Shown piece after piece: positions 12,931 through 12,957 of a DNA stretch of 12,957 nt. The stretch is from Bacilli bacterium. Lineage in GTDB: Bacteria > Bacillota_I > Bacilli_A > RFN20 > CAG-826. The notes beneath the pieces are model-generated. The model saw only the letters and a program-made list of their open reading frames with translations, did not search any database and was not told the origin of the DNA. The position numbers and the translations under genes were made by a program. Positions within the stretch are counted from its first letter, which is position 1. Each line of letters begins with the position of its first letter. The stretch lies in contig JAEDDA010000029.1 of assembly GCA_016298185.1 (NCBI GenBank), positions 1-12,957 of the forward strand, given 5' to 3'.

Positions 12931-12957
12931 AAGTTTATAAATATAATAAAACACCCA

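Noticed and set aside
12942..12947. TATAAT near the window end as a promoter
   Set aside because: No -35 and no downstream gene visible; AT-rich sequence gives such hexamers by chance.
1..12957. Mobile elements, prophage genes, CRISPR arrays or defence islands
   Set aside because: No transposase, integrase, direct repeat array or insertion-sequence ends were seen; gene content and packing are those of a stable housekeeping region.

Overview
The window is a gene-dense, AT-rich (roughly 35-40% G+C by eye) stretch of ordinary bacterial chromosome: 15 protein genes and one tRNA-Ser. I see no transposase, integrase, phage gene, CRISPR array or long repeat. The proteins (Spx, RNase J, YlbF/RicF, YitT, Gram-positive NAD kinase, YjbK-like CYTH) point to Firmicutes, class Bacilli. 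The low G+C and tight packing suggest an uncultured gut or Mollicutes-related Bacilli lineage; that placement is inference. All genes read through without internal TGA and the single TGA stop is backed by TAA, so the standard bacterial code (table 11) fits.

Layout: (1) 10-2112: a YitT-family membrane protein (-) diverges from an unrecognised membrane-anchored protein with a thioredoxin-like CxxC (+). The gap between them holds two promoters and a set of GTGAT/ATCAC half-sites. (2) 2175-3544: minus-strand operon ylbF-rsmD-coaD, the gene order known from Bacillus. (3) 3612-6485: plus-strand def, then rnjA-maf. (4) 6492-7645: minus-strand pair NAD kinase - small membrane-anchored EIIB-like protein without the active-site cysteine. 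(5) 7682-8655: CYTH protein (+) and Spx with a four-cysteine tail (-), convergent and sharing a TTAA stop. (6) 8758-9744: trpS (+). (7) 9770-12702: minus-strand operon RluA-type pseudouridine synthase - phosphoglucomutase - DUF2442 protein. (8) 12799-12889: tRNA-Ser(GGA) with its own terminator.

Theme: mostly housekeeping. RNA turnover and modification (RNase J, the RNase Y helper YlbF, RsmD, the pseudouridine synthase), translation (TrpRS, tRNA-Ser, peptide deformylase), cofactors (CoaD, NAD kinase), nucleotide sanitation (Maf), sugar phosphate metabolism (Pgm) and redox stress (Spx).

The least ordinary signals are: several genes whose extended -10 promoter lies so close to the ATG that the mRNA would be leaderless or nearly so, without a Shine-Dalgarno (clearest for rluA-type, def, ylbF and spx); the unknown CNAC membrane protein; the EIIB-like protein without its cysteine; the Spx with a CX2CX2CX2C tail; and bidirectional terminators built into the last codons of convergent genes.
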